Shown: positions 16,235-25,041, numbered from the stretch's first letter. The stretch: DNA of 64,000 nucleotides from Corallococcus interemptor (GCF_003668875.1 NZ_RAWM01000038.1:1-64000), one strand, 5' to 3'. Made by a program: numbers and translations. Notes: generated from the letters alone by a model not told the origin.

Positions 16235-16804
16235 ATGCCCCCCAGCACGGATGAACTGCTGACCCTGGCTCGCCATTACTGGCCTGCTTCGTACGAGGAG
16301 TCGCTGGACGATGCCCATCCCGAGCTCAAGCGCCGTCAGGAGCGCTGGGCGCAGGTGCTAGAGCGAAACGAGCGCTGGGAGGAGTTCCGGCGACAGTTGA
16401 GGATGCGTCTTCCAGCCTTCACCCTGGCGGAAGCAACTACGACCTCCCAGGCATCCCTGCGCTGTGCCGTCTATCCTGCGAAGGGAATCCCCATGCAGCC
16501 CGTGCCCTGGGCACTCGTGGGCTGCCTGAGCATCCTGGCACCGGTCTACACGGTGTATGGACTCACGTTCGACTACGAGGGCCGCAAGCGCGGCAAGGCC
16601 CACCTGCACCTGCCTCCCCTGCCCGCGGCCATGAGCGACACCGCGCGCATCATCGCACGGGAACTGGAGGCCCACTTCCACGTCACGGCGCTCCCCCCCG
16701 AAGTCGCGGCCCTTCCCGTCCCCGTCGCCGTGGAGTGGACGCGTCCACCCCAGACCACCCTGTTCGACGCGCTCTTCGACAGCTCCCCCACCATCGTTCC
16801 GTGA
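16235..16804 (+). CDS. unknown cytoplasmic protein
   Basis: This 189-residue protein has no signal peptide. It begins with a helical acidic/basic stretch (TDELLTLARHYWPASYEES, then HPELKRRQERWAQVLERNERWEEFRRQL) and continues with a compact domain containing CAVYPAKGIPMQPVPWALVGCLSILAPVYTVYG and an aromatic beta-strand region. No catalytic motif is seen. It directly follows the lipoprotein gene (18-base gap), suggesting they act together, and converges on the lipoprotein gene ending at 16809. I do not recognise the family. Confidence 0.6.
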   Translation: MPPSTDELLTLARHYWPASYEESLDDAHPELKRRQERWAQVLERNERWEEFRRQLRMRLPAFTLAEATTTSQASLRCAVYPAKGIPMQPVPWALVGCLSILAPVYTVYGLTFDYEGRKRGKAHLHLPPLPAAMSDTARIIARELEAHFHVTALPPEVAALPVPVAVEWTRPPQTTLFDALFDSSPTIVP

Positions 16805-16808
16805 CGGT

Positions 16809-17702
16809 TCAGGGCCCCACGTCCACCGTGCGCGTCGTCCAATCCGTGCCGCCGCGGCCGTCGCGCGCCACCACCCAGACGGTGATGCGCTCGGGCGTCT
16901 TGGTCGTCGTGTACGTCGTCGTCGGGTCTCCGGGCTTGCCGTCCACCGGCTCCAGCGAACGGAACGACCCCACCTCGCCCTCGCCCGTCGCGAACCAGCT
17001 GAAGAAGACCTGCTCCGTCCGCGTCCCGTCCGCCGTCGCGTAGGTCTCCTCGCTGCCCGCCCCCAGCACCGGCGTGAACGTCACCTCCGTGTCCAGGGGC
17101 AGCGGCCCCGCGAGCGGCGCGTCGTTCCACAGCACGTCCTGCATCACCGGGTTCTGGTTGGGCGTGTCCGTCGAACGCAGCGTGATGCGCCGCACGCCCC
17201 GCTCCACGCCTTCCGGAGCCCCGCTGCCGTCCGTCGCCTCGTACCCCACGAACAGCGGCAGCCCCGTCCGCAGCACCTGCTGCACCGCCGGGTCGCTGAA
17301 GTCGAACGTGCTCCCGTCCCCGCCCCCCGTGCTCCCCGTGGCCGCCTGGAACGCTTCGATGAGCAGCGCCTGCACCGCCGGGTCGCTCAACGACAGCACG
17401 CCGTTGTTCAGCGGCACCCCGCTGTCCCCCGGACACGCCACATCCCCGTAGGGGTTCACGTCCGGCCGGCACAGCGCGTACGTCACCGTCACCGGACGCG
17501 CGTCCGGCGTCACCGCCAGCGCGGTGAACGTCACCGGCGGCGGCAGCGTGGAGGCGTTCGGATCCAACGCCAGTTCCGGCGGCTCCGCCTTGATGCCGAG
17601 CACGCGCACGCTGCGAATCTCACTCTGGGCGTCGAAGTCGGGGCCGCTGCACGCGGTGGAGCCCAGCAACGCAATCACAGACAGCAGGACGGGAGTGCGC
17701 AT
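16809..17702 (-). CDS. lipoprotein next to the TonB-dependent receptor
   Basis: This is a 297-residue protein whose signal peptide ends ALLGSTAC (lipobox, Cys ~18). The mature part alternates short strands typical of extracellular beta-sandwich domains (PPVTFTALAVTPDARPVTVTYALC near 55-80; ITVWVVARDGRGGTDW near the end). It contains four Cys and a Gly-rich loop, GSTGGGDGST. It starts 4 bases after the receptor gene's stop, in the same orientation, so it is almost certainly cotranscribed and may be a surface partner that helps capture the receptor's substrate. That role is inferred. Confidence 0.7.
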   Translation of the reverse strand: MRTPVLLSVIALLGSTACSGPDFDAQSEIRSVRVLGIKAEPPELALDPNASTLPPPVTFTALAVTPDARPVTVTYALCRPDVNPYGDVACPGDSGVPLNNGVLSLSDPAVQALLIEAFQAATGSTGGGDGSTFDFSDPAVQQVLRTGLPLFVGYEATDGSGAPEGVERGVRRITLRSTDTPNQNPVMQDVLWNDAPLAGPLPLDTEVTFTPVLGAGSEETYATADGTRTEQVFFSWFATGEGEVGSFRSLEPVDGKPGDPTTTYTTTKTPERITVWVVARDGRGGTDWTTRTVDVGP

Positions 17703-17706
17703 GGCG

Positions 17707-20325
17707 TCAGAAGGCTCCCTTCAGGCCGAGCACGGGCAGGATGGGCAGGCCCTTGAAGAACTCGCGCTGAGAGTAGTTGTAGTTGTAGGCCACGCCCTCG
17801 ACCGACTGGTTGTTGTACGCGTTCGTCAGGTCCAGGTAGAGGTCCAGGTTCCACGTGTCGAAGATGAGGTTCTTGTCCACGCGGATGTCCAGCTGGTTGA
17901 ACGACGGCAGCCGCTGCGAATTGACCCGCCCGTAGTACGGGATGAACACGTCCGACGTGTCGTCGCGCTTGGAGCCCAGCACCGGCGTCGTCGGGTTGCC
18001 GGACGCGAAGCGGAACCGCGCGCCCACCTCCCAGCCCTTCGGCAGCTTGTAGCTGGCGATGGCCGTCAGCACGTGCGTCTGGTCGTTGTCGAACTTGCGC
18101 CAGCGCGCGTCCGGCGCGTCCCGGCGCTCGCTGCGCGACAGCGTGTACGAAATCCAGCCGAACAGCCGGTCCGTCAGCGCCCGGCGCACCAGCAATTCAA
18201 ATCCGTAGATGCGCCCCACGCCGCCGTTCTTCAGGTTCTCCGGCACGGACTCGCCGTTGCGCACGACGCGCGCGTTGGAGCGCACGATGAGGTCATCCAG
18301 GTCGTTGTAGAAGACCTCGCTGCCCACGAACCACTCCGGCCGCGCCTGCCACTCCGCGCCCACGCTGTACTGGAGCGACCGCTTCGCGCCCAGGTCCGGA
18401 TTGCCGAACCCCGGCGACGGCTCATCCTGCACCGGCGGGCTGTGGTAGACGCCCGCGCCGCCCTTGAGCGTCAGCGTCTCCGTGAGCGCGTAGCGCACCG
18501 CGAGCCGGGGGTTCACCGAGCGCTTCACCTCCTGCTGGTCCGTGAAGACGTAGCTCTCCGTGCGCACGCCCGGCACCACCAGCAGGTCCTTGATGGGCCG
18601 CCACCGCACCTCCGCCCAGGCGGACGGGTAGTACTGGGTGAACTTCCCGTCGATGTTGATGAGGTCCTCCGTGACGAGCGGCGACGGAGGCTCACCTTCC
18701 CGAGGCGGCTGCTGGATGCTGGCCCTCACGTTCGCCAGGTTCGCCACCACGTCCAGGCCGCCCGCCACCGTCACGCTGTCGTTGAACGCGTACTCCACCG
18801 TGGGCCGCAGATACAGGTCCGTGGACGCGATGCGCAGCCCGCGCTCGCCAATCTGGAAGTCCAGGATGGTGTTGCCCACCAGCGCGTGCGTGTCGAGCGT
18901 CAGCTTGCCCTCGCGGTACTGGTGCCGCAGGCGCAGCTGGTTGAAGCCCGTCGTCACGTCCAGGCCGCCATTCACGGTGGGATCGCCATCCGCCGGCTGG
19001 TCCAGCAGCAATGCCAGCCGGTCGCGCGACGTCAGGCCCTGCAGCGTGAAGGTGTGGCGGCTGCTGGGCTTCCACACCAGCTTCGCCTGCGCGTCGTAGT
19101 AGCGCGGCGCCACCTGGAGGCTGTCGTCGTCGAACGGCACCGCCTTGAGCACCAGGTCGATGTACGAACGCCGGCCGCCAATGGCGAAGCTCAGCGTGTC
19201 CGTGATGGGACCCTCCACCACGGCGTTGGATTCAATGAGGCTGATGCCCACCGTGGCGTGGAACCGGTCCGTGCGGGGCTCGCGGCTGCGCACGTTGATG
19301 ACGCCGCCGGTGATGTCGCCGTAGTACGCGGAGAAGTTGCCGGGCAGGTAGTCCACCGCCTCCAGCAGGTCCGAGTTGTACACGGAGGTGAGGCCACCGA
19401 AGTGGTACAGGATGGGGATGCGCAGGCCGTCCAGGAAGACGCCGGACTCCTGCGGGCTGGTGCCTCGGATGACCAGCGCGCCGCCGTTGAACGCGGGCCG
19501 CGCCACGCCCGGCAGGTTCTGCACCACCTTGAGCGTGTCACCCTGCGTGCCCGGCACGCGCTGCACCTCCGCCACGGTGATGGTCGTGCGCGTCACCTCC
19601 TTGCGCTCGCGGTCGCTGCGGACCACCGTCTCGTACTGGCTGAAGATGCGCTTCTGCACGTAGTACGTGGCGCGCGTCTCCTTGCCCTCTTCGATGGTCT
19701 CCTGCGTCTTGAAGCGGTCGTAGTTGCCCATCACCACGACCACCGGGTGCGTGCCCACGGGGACGCCCCGGAAGGAGAAGCGCCCTTCGTCGTCCGTGAC
19801 GGCGGAGCGGTCCAACTCCGTGAGCACCACCTCCGCGCCCACCAGGGGCTTGCGCGTGCCGCGCTCCAGCGCCTGGCCGCTGAAGTTCACCGGGCCCTGC
19901 GGCTCCTGGACCCCACCGTCCGGCGAGACCTCCGGAGGCGCTTCCGGCGCGCGGAAGACGAACTGGTAGGCGTACTGGATGCGGACCGGCGCGGGGACGT
20001 TGTCCACCTCCGCGGGCTCGAACTGGAACTGCTTCACCGCCTCCACGGCGGCCTCGTCGAAGCCGTGGCCCGCGGGCTGGGTGATTTCGACGTTCGTGAC
20101 GGCGCCCGTCTCCGAGATGTCGATGAACATCACCACCGTGCCCTCGAGCTGCTGGGCGGCGGCGTCCGGCGGGTAGGCGGCTTCGACCTGACGCAAGAGG
20201 GCGGGCGGCCTGGTCAGCACGCCCGTGGGAGCGCCTGCGTCGCCAGCGGGGGTTCCTGCGTCCGGAGCCTGTGCAACGGCTCCGGTCGCAAGCAATACAC
20301 AGACGACGCAGAGGAGCGTTCTCAT
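17707..20325 (-). CDS. TonB-dependent outer-membrane receptor with a TonB C-terminal-like domain
   Basis: This 872-residue protein is, in order: a signal peptide (LLCVVCVLLATGAVAQA); a TonB C-terminal-like domain at ~45-125 (AAYPPDAAAQQLEGTVVMF, then EAAVEAVKQFQFEPA); a carboxypeptidase-regulatory-type beta domain at ~145-200 (GQALERGTRKPLVGAEVVL); a plug (~250-350, VVQNLPGVARPAFNGGALVIRG); and a 22-strand-type barrel ending in the aromatic residue of LGLKGAF. Receptors normally take energy from a separate TonB, so the extra periplasmic domain is unusual and may link to the envelope. The substrate is unknown. It lies in a minus-strand block with OmpA and a lipoprotein. Confidence 0.85.
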   Translation of the reverse strand: MRTLLCVVCVLLATGAVAQAPDAGTPAGDAGAPTGVLTRPPALLRQVEAAYPPDAAAQQLEGTVVMFIDISETGAVTNVEITQPAGHGFDEAAVEAVKQFQFEPAEVDNVPAPVRIQYAYQFVFRAPEAPPEVSPDGGVQEPQGPVNFSGQALERGTRKPLVGAEVVLTELDRSAVTDDEGRFSFRGVPVGTHPVVVVMGNYDRFKTQETIEEGKETRATYYVQKRIFSQYETVVRSDRERKEVTRTTITVAEVQRVPGTQGDTLKVVQNLPGVARPAFNGGALVIRGTSPQESGVFLDGLRIPILYHFGGLTSVYNSDLLEAVDYLPGNFSAYYGDITGGVINVRSREPRTDRFHATVGISLIESNAVVEGPITDTLSFAIGGRRSYIDLVLKAVPFDDDSLQVAPRYYDAQAKLVWKPSSRHTFTLQGLTSRDRLALLLDQPADGDPTVNGGLDVTTGFNQLRLRHQYREGKLTLDTHALVGNTILDFQIGERGLRIASTDLYLRPTVEYAFNDSVTVAGGLDVVANLANVRASIQQPPREGEPPSPLVTEDLINIDGKFTQYYPSAWAEVRWRPIKDLLVVPGVRTESYVFTDQQEVKRSVNPRLAVRYALTETLTLKGGAGVYHSPPVQDEPSPGFGNPDLGAKRSLQYSVGAEWQARPEWFVGSEVFYNDLDDLIVRSNARVVRNGESVPENLKNGGVGRIYGFELLVRRALTDRLFGWISYTLSRSERRDAPDARWRKFDNDQTHVLTAIASYKLPKGWEVGARFRFASGNPTTPVLGSKRDDTSDVFIPYYGRVNSQRLPSFNQLDIRVDKNLIFDTWNLDLYLDLTNAYNNQSVEGVAYNYNYSQREFFKGLPILPVLGLKGAF

Positions 20326-20332
20326 GACGGGT

Positions 20333-20349
20333 GCGCGGGTCTCCCGCGC
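20333..20349 (-). terminator. short hairpin between the OmpA and receptor genes
   Basis: There is a 7-bp stem (GCGCGGG with CCCGCGC) and a 3-base loop, lying between the OmpA stop (20356) and the receptor start (20325). It could end or attenuate transcription from the OmpA gene. There is no T-run. Confidence 0.35.
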
Positions 20350-20355
20350 GCCGTC

Positions 20356-21168
20356 CTAGCGCCCTCCGAGGCTGGGAGCGAGCACGATTTCGATGCGCCG
20401 GTTCTGGCTCTTGTGCTCCGGCGTGTCGTTGGGGACCAGCGGCTGGTACTGCCCGTAGCCCGCCGCGGACAGCATCGTCGGATCCACGCCAGCGTCCTGC
20501 AGCGAACGAACCACCGCCATGGCGCGCGCCAGGCTCAGCTCCCAGTTGGTGGGGAACTGTCCGCCGCCGGTGGGCACGTCGTCCGTGTGGCCCTCCACGC
20601 GCACGATGCGGCCCTGCACCGTCTTGAGCGCGTCGGCGATCTTCGTGAGCGCCTCCTGCCCCTCCTTGCCCACGCGCGCGGAGCCGGACGCGAAGAGGAT
20701 CTTGTCCTTGAGCTGCACGGTCATCCGGCCCTTCATCTCCGACAGCTCGATCTTGCCGTCGGAAATCTCCTGCTTGAGGGACTGGGCCAGGTTCTCGTAC
20801 TCGGAGCTCTTCTTCTCCAGCTCCTCCTTCGCCTGCGCGAGCTTCTTGGCGTTGCGCCCCAGCTCGTCGTTGAGCGCGGCCAGCTGCGCGTTCTTGTCCT
20901 CCAGGGCGCGGCGCTCGGCCGCGGCGGTGGTGAGGCGGTTCTCGGAGGCGTCCAGGCGCGTCTGCAGCGCGGTCTTCTCCTGCTCCAGCGCGGCCTGCTT
21001 CTCCTCCAGCTCCTTCACCTTCGCCTCGGCCGCCGTGCGGGCCGCCTTCTCATCCGTGAGGTTCTTCGTCAGCCCCTCCGCCTCCAGGGCCTTCTCGTTG
21101 AACTTCCCCTGCGAGACGCAGCCCGTGGAGAGGGCAACGAGGGCAGCCAGAACCAGACGTGTCCGCAT
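20356..21168 (-). CDS. OmpA-family peptidoglycan-binding lipoprotein
   Basis: This is a 270-residue protein. It has a signal peptide with lipobox ALSTGC (Cys ~17), then a long coiled coil (~25-150, rich in E, K, A, Q) and an OmpA C-terminal domain (~150-265). The domain has ILFASGSARVGKEGQEALTKIADAL, VRVEGHTDDVPTGG and NWELSLARAMAVVRSLQDAG, the residues that hold diaminopimelate of the cell wall. It should anchor the outer membrane to peptidoglycan. The ATG at 21168 starts the signal peptide; an earlier in-frame ATG (21264) does not. Confidence 0.88.
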   Translation of the reverse strand: MRTRLVLAALVALSTGCVSQGKFNEKALEAEGLTKNLTDEKAARTAAEAKVKELEEKQAALEQEKTALQTRLDASENRLTTAAAERRALEDKNAQLAALNDELGRNAKKLAQAKEELEKKSSEYENLAQSLKQEISDGKIELSEMKGRMTVQLKDKILFASGSARVGKEGQEALTKIADALKTVQGRIVRVEGHTDDVPTGGGQFPTNWELSLARAMAVVRSLQDAGVDPTMLSAAGYGQYQPLVPNDTPEHKSQNRRIEIVLAPSLGGR

Positions 21169-21285
21169 AGGTGCGATTCCTCCTGACAAGGATGTTGGTG
21201 GGTCCGAGACTACCGCGCTCAGACCCGCCGCCGAGGAGAAACGCGCATCCAATTTGAGGCCCAACTTCCCTGCCAGGCGAGCCGG

Positions 21286-21837
21286 CTACTTGGGGAAGAT
21301 GGGGTGGGTGTCCAGCCAGGAGCTGAAGAGGGCGTCGGCGAAGGACTTGCCGGGGATGTGGACGCCGCCGGACGCGCCACCGGAGACGTGGAGGCCGGAG
21401 CCGGGCAGGTAGGTGAGGACCAGGTCGTCGCCCTTGCGCACGTCATGGAGGGACGACAGGAGCTTCTCCAGGGACTGGTTGAGGGCGTCCTGGCGCATGG
21501 CCGGGTTCTGGCGCAGGCCCTCGCGGAAGCTGCCCACCAGCTGGTCCTTGGTGATGGTGCGCAGGAAGCGGAAGTGCAGGCGCTTCAGGCTGTTGGAGGC
21601 GACGGCCTCCTTGAAGCAGGTGGGCTCCTCCTCCATGTAGAGGCTCCACACGTACACGTTGAAGAACAGCTTCTTCTTCAGCTCCATGTGGGTGAGCGCC
21701 AGCGTCTTGCCCTCCACCTGGAGGGAATCCGGCATGTTGACCCCGCCCGCCTGTCCCGCGTGGGCCACAGCGCCCACCAGCAGGAGCATCCCCAGCGCGA
21801 CCCCTCGCGCCCCCTTTGTCCACGCCGTCCCCGTCAT
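21286..21837 (-). CDS. secreted chalcone-isomerase-like protein
   Basis: This 183-residue protein has a signal peptide (GVALGMLLLVGAVAHAG) and a mature part of the chalcone-isomerase-like fold found in many bacterial secreted proteins: LALTHMELKKKLFFNVYVWSLYM near 40-65 and KRLHFRFLRTITKDQLVGSFREGL near 85-108. The bacterial versions lack known catalytic activity. The start at 21837 is chosen because GGGGAAGG lies 5 bases upstream and it gives a proper signal peptide; upstream in-frame ATGs lack both. It lies in the same orientation as OmpA, 117 bases upstream of it. Confidence 0.78.
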   Translation of the reverse strand: MTGTAWTKGARGVALGMLLLVGAVAHAGQAGGVNMPDSLQVEGKTLALTHMELKKKLFFNVYVWSLYMEEEPTCFKEAVASNSLKRLHFRFLRTITKDQLVGSFREGLRQNPAMRQDALNQSLEKLLSSLHDVRKGDDLVLTYLPGSGLHVSGGASGGVHIPGKSFADALFSSWLDTHPIFPK

Positions 21838-21985
21838 CGCCTTCCCCTTCACCCTCTTCCCACAGTCGGTGATCGCAACGGTGCGCATGCTCTGGAAAAC
21901 CGCCACCGGCGGCGATCATTGGTTTGTGCACCATTGGACGGCATCGAGACGCCCAAGGCAAGGCTGTTGGGGGCTCAAGTGACTC

Positions 21986-22006
21986 CCCGGCTGTCAGGTA
22001 GCCGGG
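21986..22006 (-). terminator. hairpin downstream of the decayed gene
   Basis: A perfect 7-bp stem (CCCGGCT with AGCCGGG) with a 7-base loop lies 40 bases beyond the stop of the broken minus-strand gene. It is probably that gene's old terminator. Confidence 0.4.
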
Positions 22007-22045
22007 ACGGATGGCACAGGGCGTCGTGAAACCTGGGAGGTGGGA

Positions 22046-22393
22046 CTACTCCGGAGGCAACGTACGGAAGGCCACCTGGAACGCGATGCTTTCGCGTGCG
22101 CGAGACAGCAGCCGGTAGACGTGTCCCGCCTCATCCAGGCGCCCGATCCATCCGCACGCCCGTGACCTCGGCGTCGTGGACCTCCACGTTCAGGAAAGCC
22201 ATCGCGGGGAACAGTCCGTCACCCAGCCGCGACCGCCCTCAACTCGGGCATCAGTGGTTTCTCCATTCCAGCGCGTCCTGCCTCGGCATCGAGCACCTCC
22301 ACGAGCATCCTCGCCATCGATGAAGAAGTCCCCCCAAGGGGTCGTACGGCTCGATGGCTCCCTCAGCAAGCCGCCAGCGGACATAGCGTCCTG
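22046..22393 (-). pseudogene. decayed gene of unknown family, several frameshifts
   Basis: Reading the minus strand from about 22393 and changing frame several times gives a continuous protein-like sequence. It runs GRYVRWRLAEGAIEPYDPLG, then DFFIDGEDA, then RMLVEVLDAEAGRAGMEKPL, then GLFPAMAFLNVEVHDAEVTG, then GRLDEAGHVYRLLSRARESI and AFQVAFRTLPPE before a TAG at 22046. No single frame spans it. Composition is that of a real gene, but I recognise no family. The rest of the 617-base gap (21838-22454) holds the hairpin at 21986 and nothing else I can support. Confidence 0.5.
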
Positions 22394-22454
22394 AATATCT
22401 CTTTCCCATTGGAGACAGACCCACCTTTGGTTCCGCGGCGTAGGCTCACCGCCC

Positions 22455-24620
22455 ATGAGCGCTTCCGTCCACTTCCGCACCTGCAACCTCTGTGAAGCCA
22501 TGTGTGGCGTACGCATTGAAGTGGCGGATGGGCGCATCACGTCCATCAAGGGCGACGCGGAAGATCCGTTCAGCCGGGGCCACATCTGTCCCAAGGCCGT
22601 GGCGCTGCGCGACCTGCACGAGGATCCGGACCGGCTGCGCCACCCCATGAAGCGCACCGCTTCCGGTTGGGAGCGAGTGTCCTGGGAGGACGCCTTTCGC
22701 GACATCAGCCAGCGGCTCCATGACCTCCAGAAGGAGCACGGGCCGAACAGTGTGGGTGCGTACCTGGGCAACCCCAACGTGCACAACCTGGGCGCGATGA
22801 TGTTCGCCCCCCGGCTCCTTCGCGCGCTGCGCACGCGCAACCGGTTCTCCGCCACGTCCGTGGACCAGCTGCCCCATCAGCTCGCGGCCCACCTCATGTT
22901 CGGGCATCAGCTGCTGGTGCCCATCCCGGACATCGACCGCACGCGGTACATGCTCATGCTGGGCGCGAACCCGCTCGCGTCCAATGGCAGCCTGATGACG
23001 ACGCCGGATGTGCGCGCCCGGCTGCGCGCCATCCAGGAGCGCGGGGGCAAGGTCGTCGTCATCGATCCCCGCCGTACAGAAACGGCTGCCATCGCGGATC
23101 AGCACGTCTTCGTCCGTCCTGGCACGGATGCGCTGGCGCTCTTCTCCTTGCTGAATGTCGTGCTGGAGGGGAACGCGCACCGCATGGGACGGCTCGCGGC
23201 GTTCGTGGACGGCTTGGACACCGTGCTGCCGCTCGTCCGCGACTTCCCTCCGGAGCGCACGGCGCCGCACACGGGCATCGCGCCGGACGTGCTTCGCGGC
23301 ATTGCCCGGGACTTCCTCGCCGCGGATGGCGCCGTTTGCTACGGCCGCGTCGGCGTGTCCACGCAGCCGTTCGGCTCGCTCTGCCAATGGCTCATCAACG
23401 TCCTCAACATCGTCACCGGCAACCTGGACCGCGAGGGCGGCGCGCTCTTCACCCTTCCGGCCTTCGACCTCATCGGCGGGCCTCGAGCGTTCGGCGTCAG
23501 CCCTGGCAGCCATGGCCGCTGGAAGAGCCGGGTCCGGGGCCTGCCGGAGTCCTCCGGTGAGCTACCGGTCGCGGCGCTCGCGGAGGAGATCCTCACCCCG
23601 GGCGAAGGCCGCATCCGCGCGCTCATCACCCTGGCTGGCAACCCCGTGCTGTCCACGCCCAACGGCACGCAGCTGGATACGGCGCTGGGACAGCTCGACT
23701 TCATGGTGAGCGTGGATCCGTACCTCAACGAGACCACGCGCCACGCCCACTACATCCTGCCGCCCGCGTCCCTGCTGGAGCGAGGACACTACGACCTCGT
23801 CTTCCACGTGCTCGCCGTGCGCAACACCGCGAAGTATTCGCCGCCGGTGTTCGCCGCCGGTCCGGACGCGCGCCAGGACTGGGAGATCGTCCTGGAGCTC
23901 CAGCACCGCCTGGAGACCCTGCGCAAGGGACGAAGCATCCGAGCACAGCTCCAGCACCAGGCCCTCAAGCGCCTGGGGCCGGAGCGCATCCTCGACCTGG
24001 GCCTGCGCATGGGGCCGTATGGCTCACGTTTCCATCCACTCAAGAAGCACGGCCTGTCACTCGCGAAGCTTCGCGCAGCGCCACACGGCATCGATCTGGG
24101 CCCGATGAAGCCCAGCCTGCCCGGCCGGCTCCGCAACCGCGCCAAGCGCATCCAGCTTGCACCGGAGCTGCTGGTCGCGGACGTGGCCCGGCTTCGCGCC
24201 GCCTTCCCGGACGACGCGGCACCTCGCGAAGGCGAACTGCTGCTGATTGGCCGGCGGCACCTGCGAGACAACAACTCATGGATGCACAACGTGCCGGGGC
24301 TCGTGAAGGGCCGTCCCCGGTGCACGCTCATGGTGCACCCGGATGACGCCTCACGCCTGGGGCTCACCGAAGGAGCGAACGCCACCATCCGCTCGCGAGT
24401 CGGAGAGGTCACCGTTCCCGTCGCCGTCACTGCGGACGTGATGCCCGGCGTCGTCAGTCTGCCGCACGGCTACGGCCATCAGCGTCCCGGCATCCGCCAG
24501 CAGGTCGCCAGCGCGCACGCAGGCGCCAGCATCAACGACCTCACGGATGATCAGGCGCTGGACGTCGTCAGCGGCAACGCAGCCTTCAGCGGCACGCCGG
24601 TCCAGGTCCGGCCGGCCTGA
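22455..24620 (+). CDS. molybdopterin-dependent oxidoreductase (DMSO reductase family)
   Basis: This is a 721-residue enzyme. An N-terminal [4Fe-4S] site has Cys10, 13, 17 and 45 (CNLCEAMC, GHICPKA). The molybdopterin body follows (LMLGANPLASNGSLMTTPDV; VIDPRRTETA; FVRPGTDALAL), with the C-terminal dinucleotide-binding domain (~590-715, LLLIGRRHLRDNNSWMHN, then VSLPHGYGH). At the usual metal-ligand site the sequence is AYLGNPNVHN, with no Cys or Sec, so the ligand is uncertain. There is no Tat signal, so it is cytoplasmic. No other redox subunit is adjacent. The substrate is unknown; formate or nitrate-type reactions are possible. It is followed by the palindrome array. Confidence 0.88.
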   Translation: MSASVHFRTCNLCEAMCGVRIEVADGRITSIKGDAEDPFSRGHICPKAVALRDLHEDPDRLRHPMKRTASGWERVSWEDAFRDISQRLHDLQKEHGPNSVGAYLGNPNVHNLGAMMFAPRLLRALRTRNRFSATSVDQLPHQLAAHLMFGHQLLVPIPDIDRTRYMLMLGANPLASNGSLMTTPDVRARLRAIQERGGKVVVIDPRRTETAAIADQHVFVRPGTDALALFSLLNVVLEGNAHRMGRLAAFVDGLDTVLPLVRDFPPERTAPHTGIAPDVLRGIARDFLAADGAVCYGRVGVSTQPFGSLCQWLINVLNIVTGNLDREGGALFTLPAFDLIGGPRAFGVSPGSHGRWKSRVRGLPESSGELPVAALAEEILTPGEGRIRALITLAGNPVLSTPNGTQLDTALGQLDFMVSVDPYLNETTRHAHYILPPASLLERGHYDLVFHVLAVRNTAKYSPPVFAAGPDARQDWEIVLELQHRLETLRKGRSIRAQLQHQALKRLGPERILDLGLRMGPYGSRFHPLKKHGLSLAKLRAAPHGIDLGPMKPSLPGRLRNRAKRIQLAPELLVADVARLRAAFPDDAAPREGELLLIGRRHLRDNNSWMHNVPGLVKGRPRCTLMVHPDDASRLGLTEGANATIRSRVGEVTVPVAVTADVMPGVVSLPHGYGHQRPGIRQQVASAHAGASINDLTDDQALDVVSGNAAFSGTPVQVRPA

Positions 24621-24664
24621 GCCCCCGAACAGCCTGGGGTGTACCCCGCCGGTCTGACGCGGTT

Positions 24665-24695
24665 CCAAAAAACCTGTCCGACAGTCGGACAAGTT
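24665..24695 (-). terminator. intrinsic terminator formed by array copy 1 (minus strand)
   Basis: Read on the minus strand this is the same 25-base hairpin as copy 5, followed by a run of T on leaving the stem. It points with the homocysteine methyltransferase gene. Copies 2 and 3 also have five A to their left and could serve the same strand. Confidence 0.7.
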
Positions 24696-24974
24696 CAGCC
24701 GCCCGGATGGGACGGAGGCTCCCCGGCCACGGTCCTCAAAAACCTGTCCGACTGTCCGACAGGTCTCTGCGGCCAGGCTGGCGCAGAGCCCCCAGCATCG
24801 GTTCTCCAAAAACCTGTCCGATTGTCCGACAGGTTTCCGCTGCCTGGATGAGGCGAGCCCCTGGCCAGGGGCTTCCGGGAACCTGTCCGACTGTCCGACA
24901 GGTTTCCGCTACTTGGATGGGGCGGCGGGCCTCAGACGCGGTTCTCCGAAACTTGTCCGACTGTCGGACAGGTT
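24671..24974. repeat. five-copy tandem array of ~70-bp units, each with a 25-bp palindrome
   Basis: The palindromes start at 24671, 24741, 24811, 24880 and 24950, so the period is 70, 70, 69 and 70. Each is close to AACCTGTCCGA, three centre bases, TCCGACAGGTT or TCGGACAGGTT. The 45-base stretches between them are diverged copies of one sequence (GGATGRGGCG, GGTTCTCC blocks), not unrelated spacers. The first copy read on the minus strand is identical to the fifth on the plus strand. A 70-base unit cannot be a coding repeat. The array fills the gap between two converging genes (24621-25041). Confidence 0.9.
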
Positions 24975-24976
24975 TT
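24950..24976 (+). terminator. intrinsic terminator formed by array copy 5
   Basis: The stem is AACTTGTCCGA with TCGGACAGGTT (11 positions, one mismatch), the loop is CTG and a T5 run follows. It points with the molybdopterin oxidoreductase. Hairpin plus T-run is the classic form, rare elsewhere in this GC-rich window. Confidence 0.75.
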
Positions 24977-25041
24977 TGAAGTTCGCCGCCGCCGGGGTGG
25001 CCCTGCCCGAAGGCCTCGGACCTGGCTGACCGCGTTGGCCG

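Noticed and set aside
17524-21186. 1220-codon plus-strand open frame
   Set aside because: It lies opposite the receptor and OmpA genes, is full of His/Arg/Val runs typical of antisense frames in GC-rich DNA, and has no family motifs.
24671-24974. CRISPR array
   Set aside because: The spacing is regular, but the 45-base intervals are diverged copies of each other rather than unique spacers, there are only five units, and no cas gene is near.
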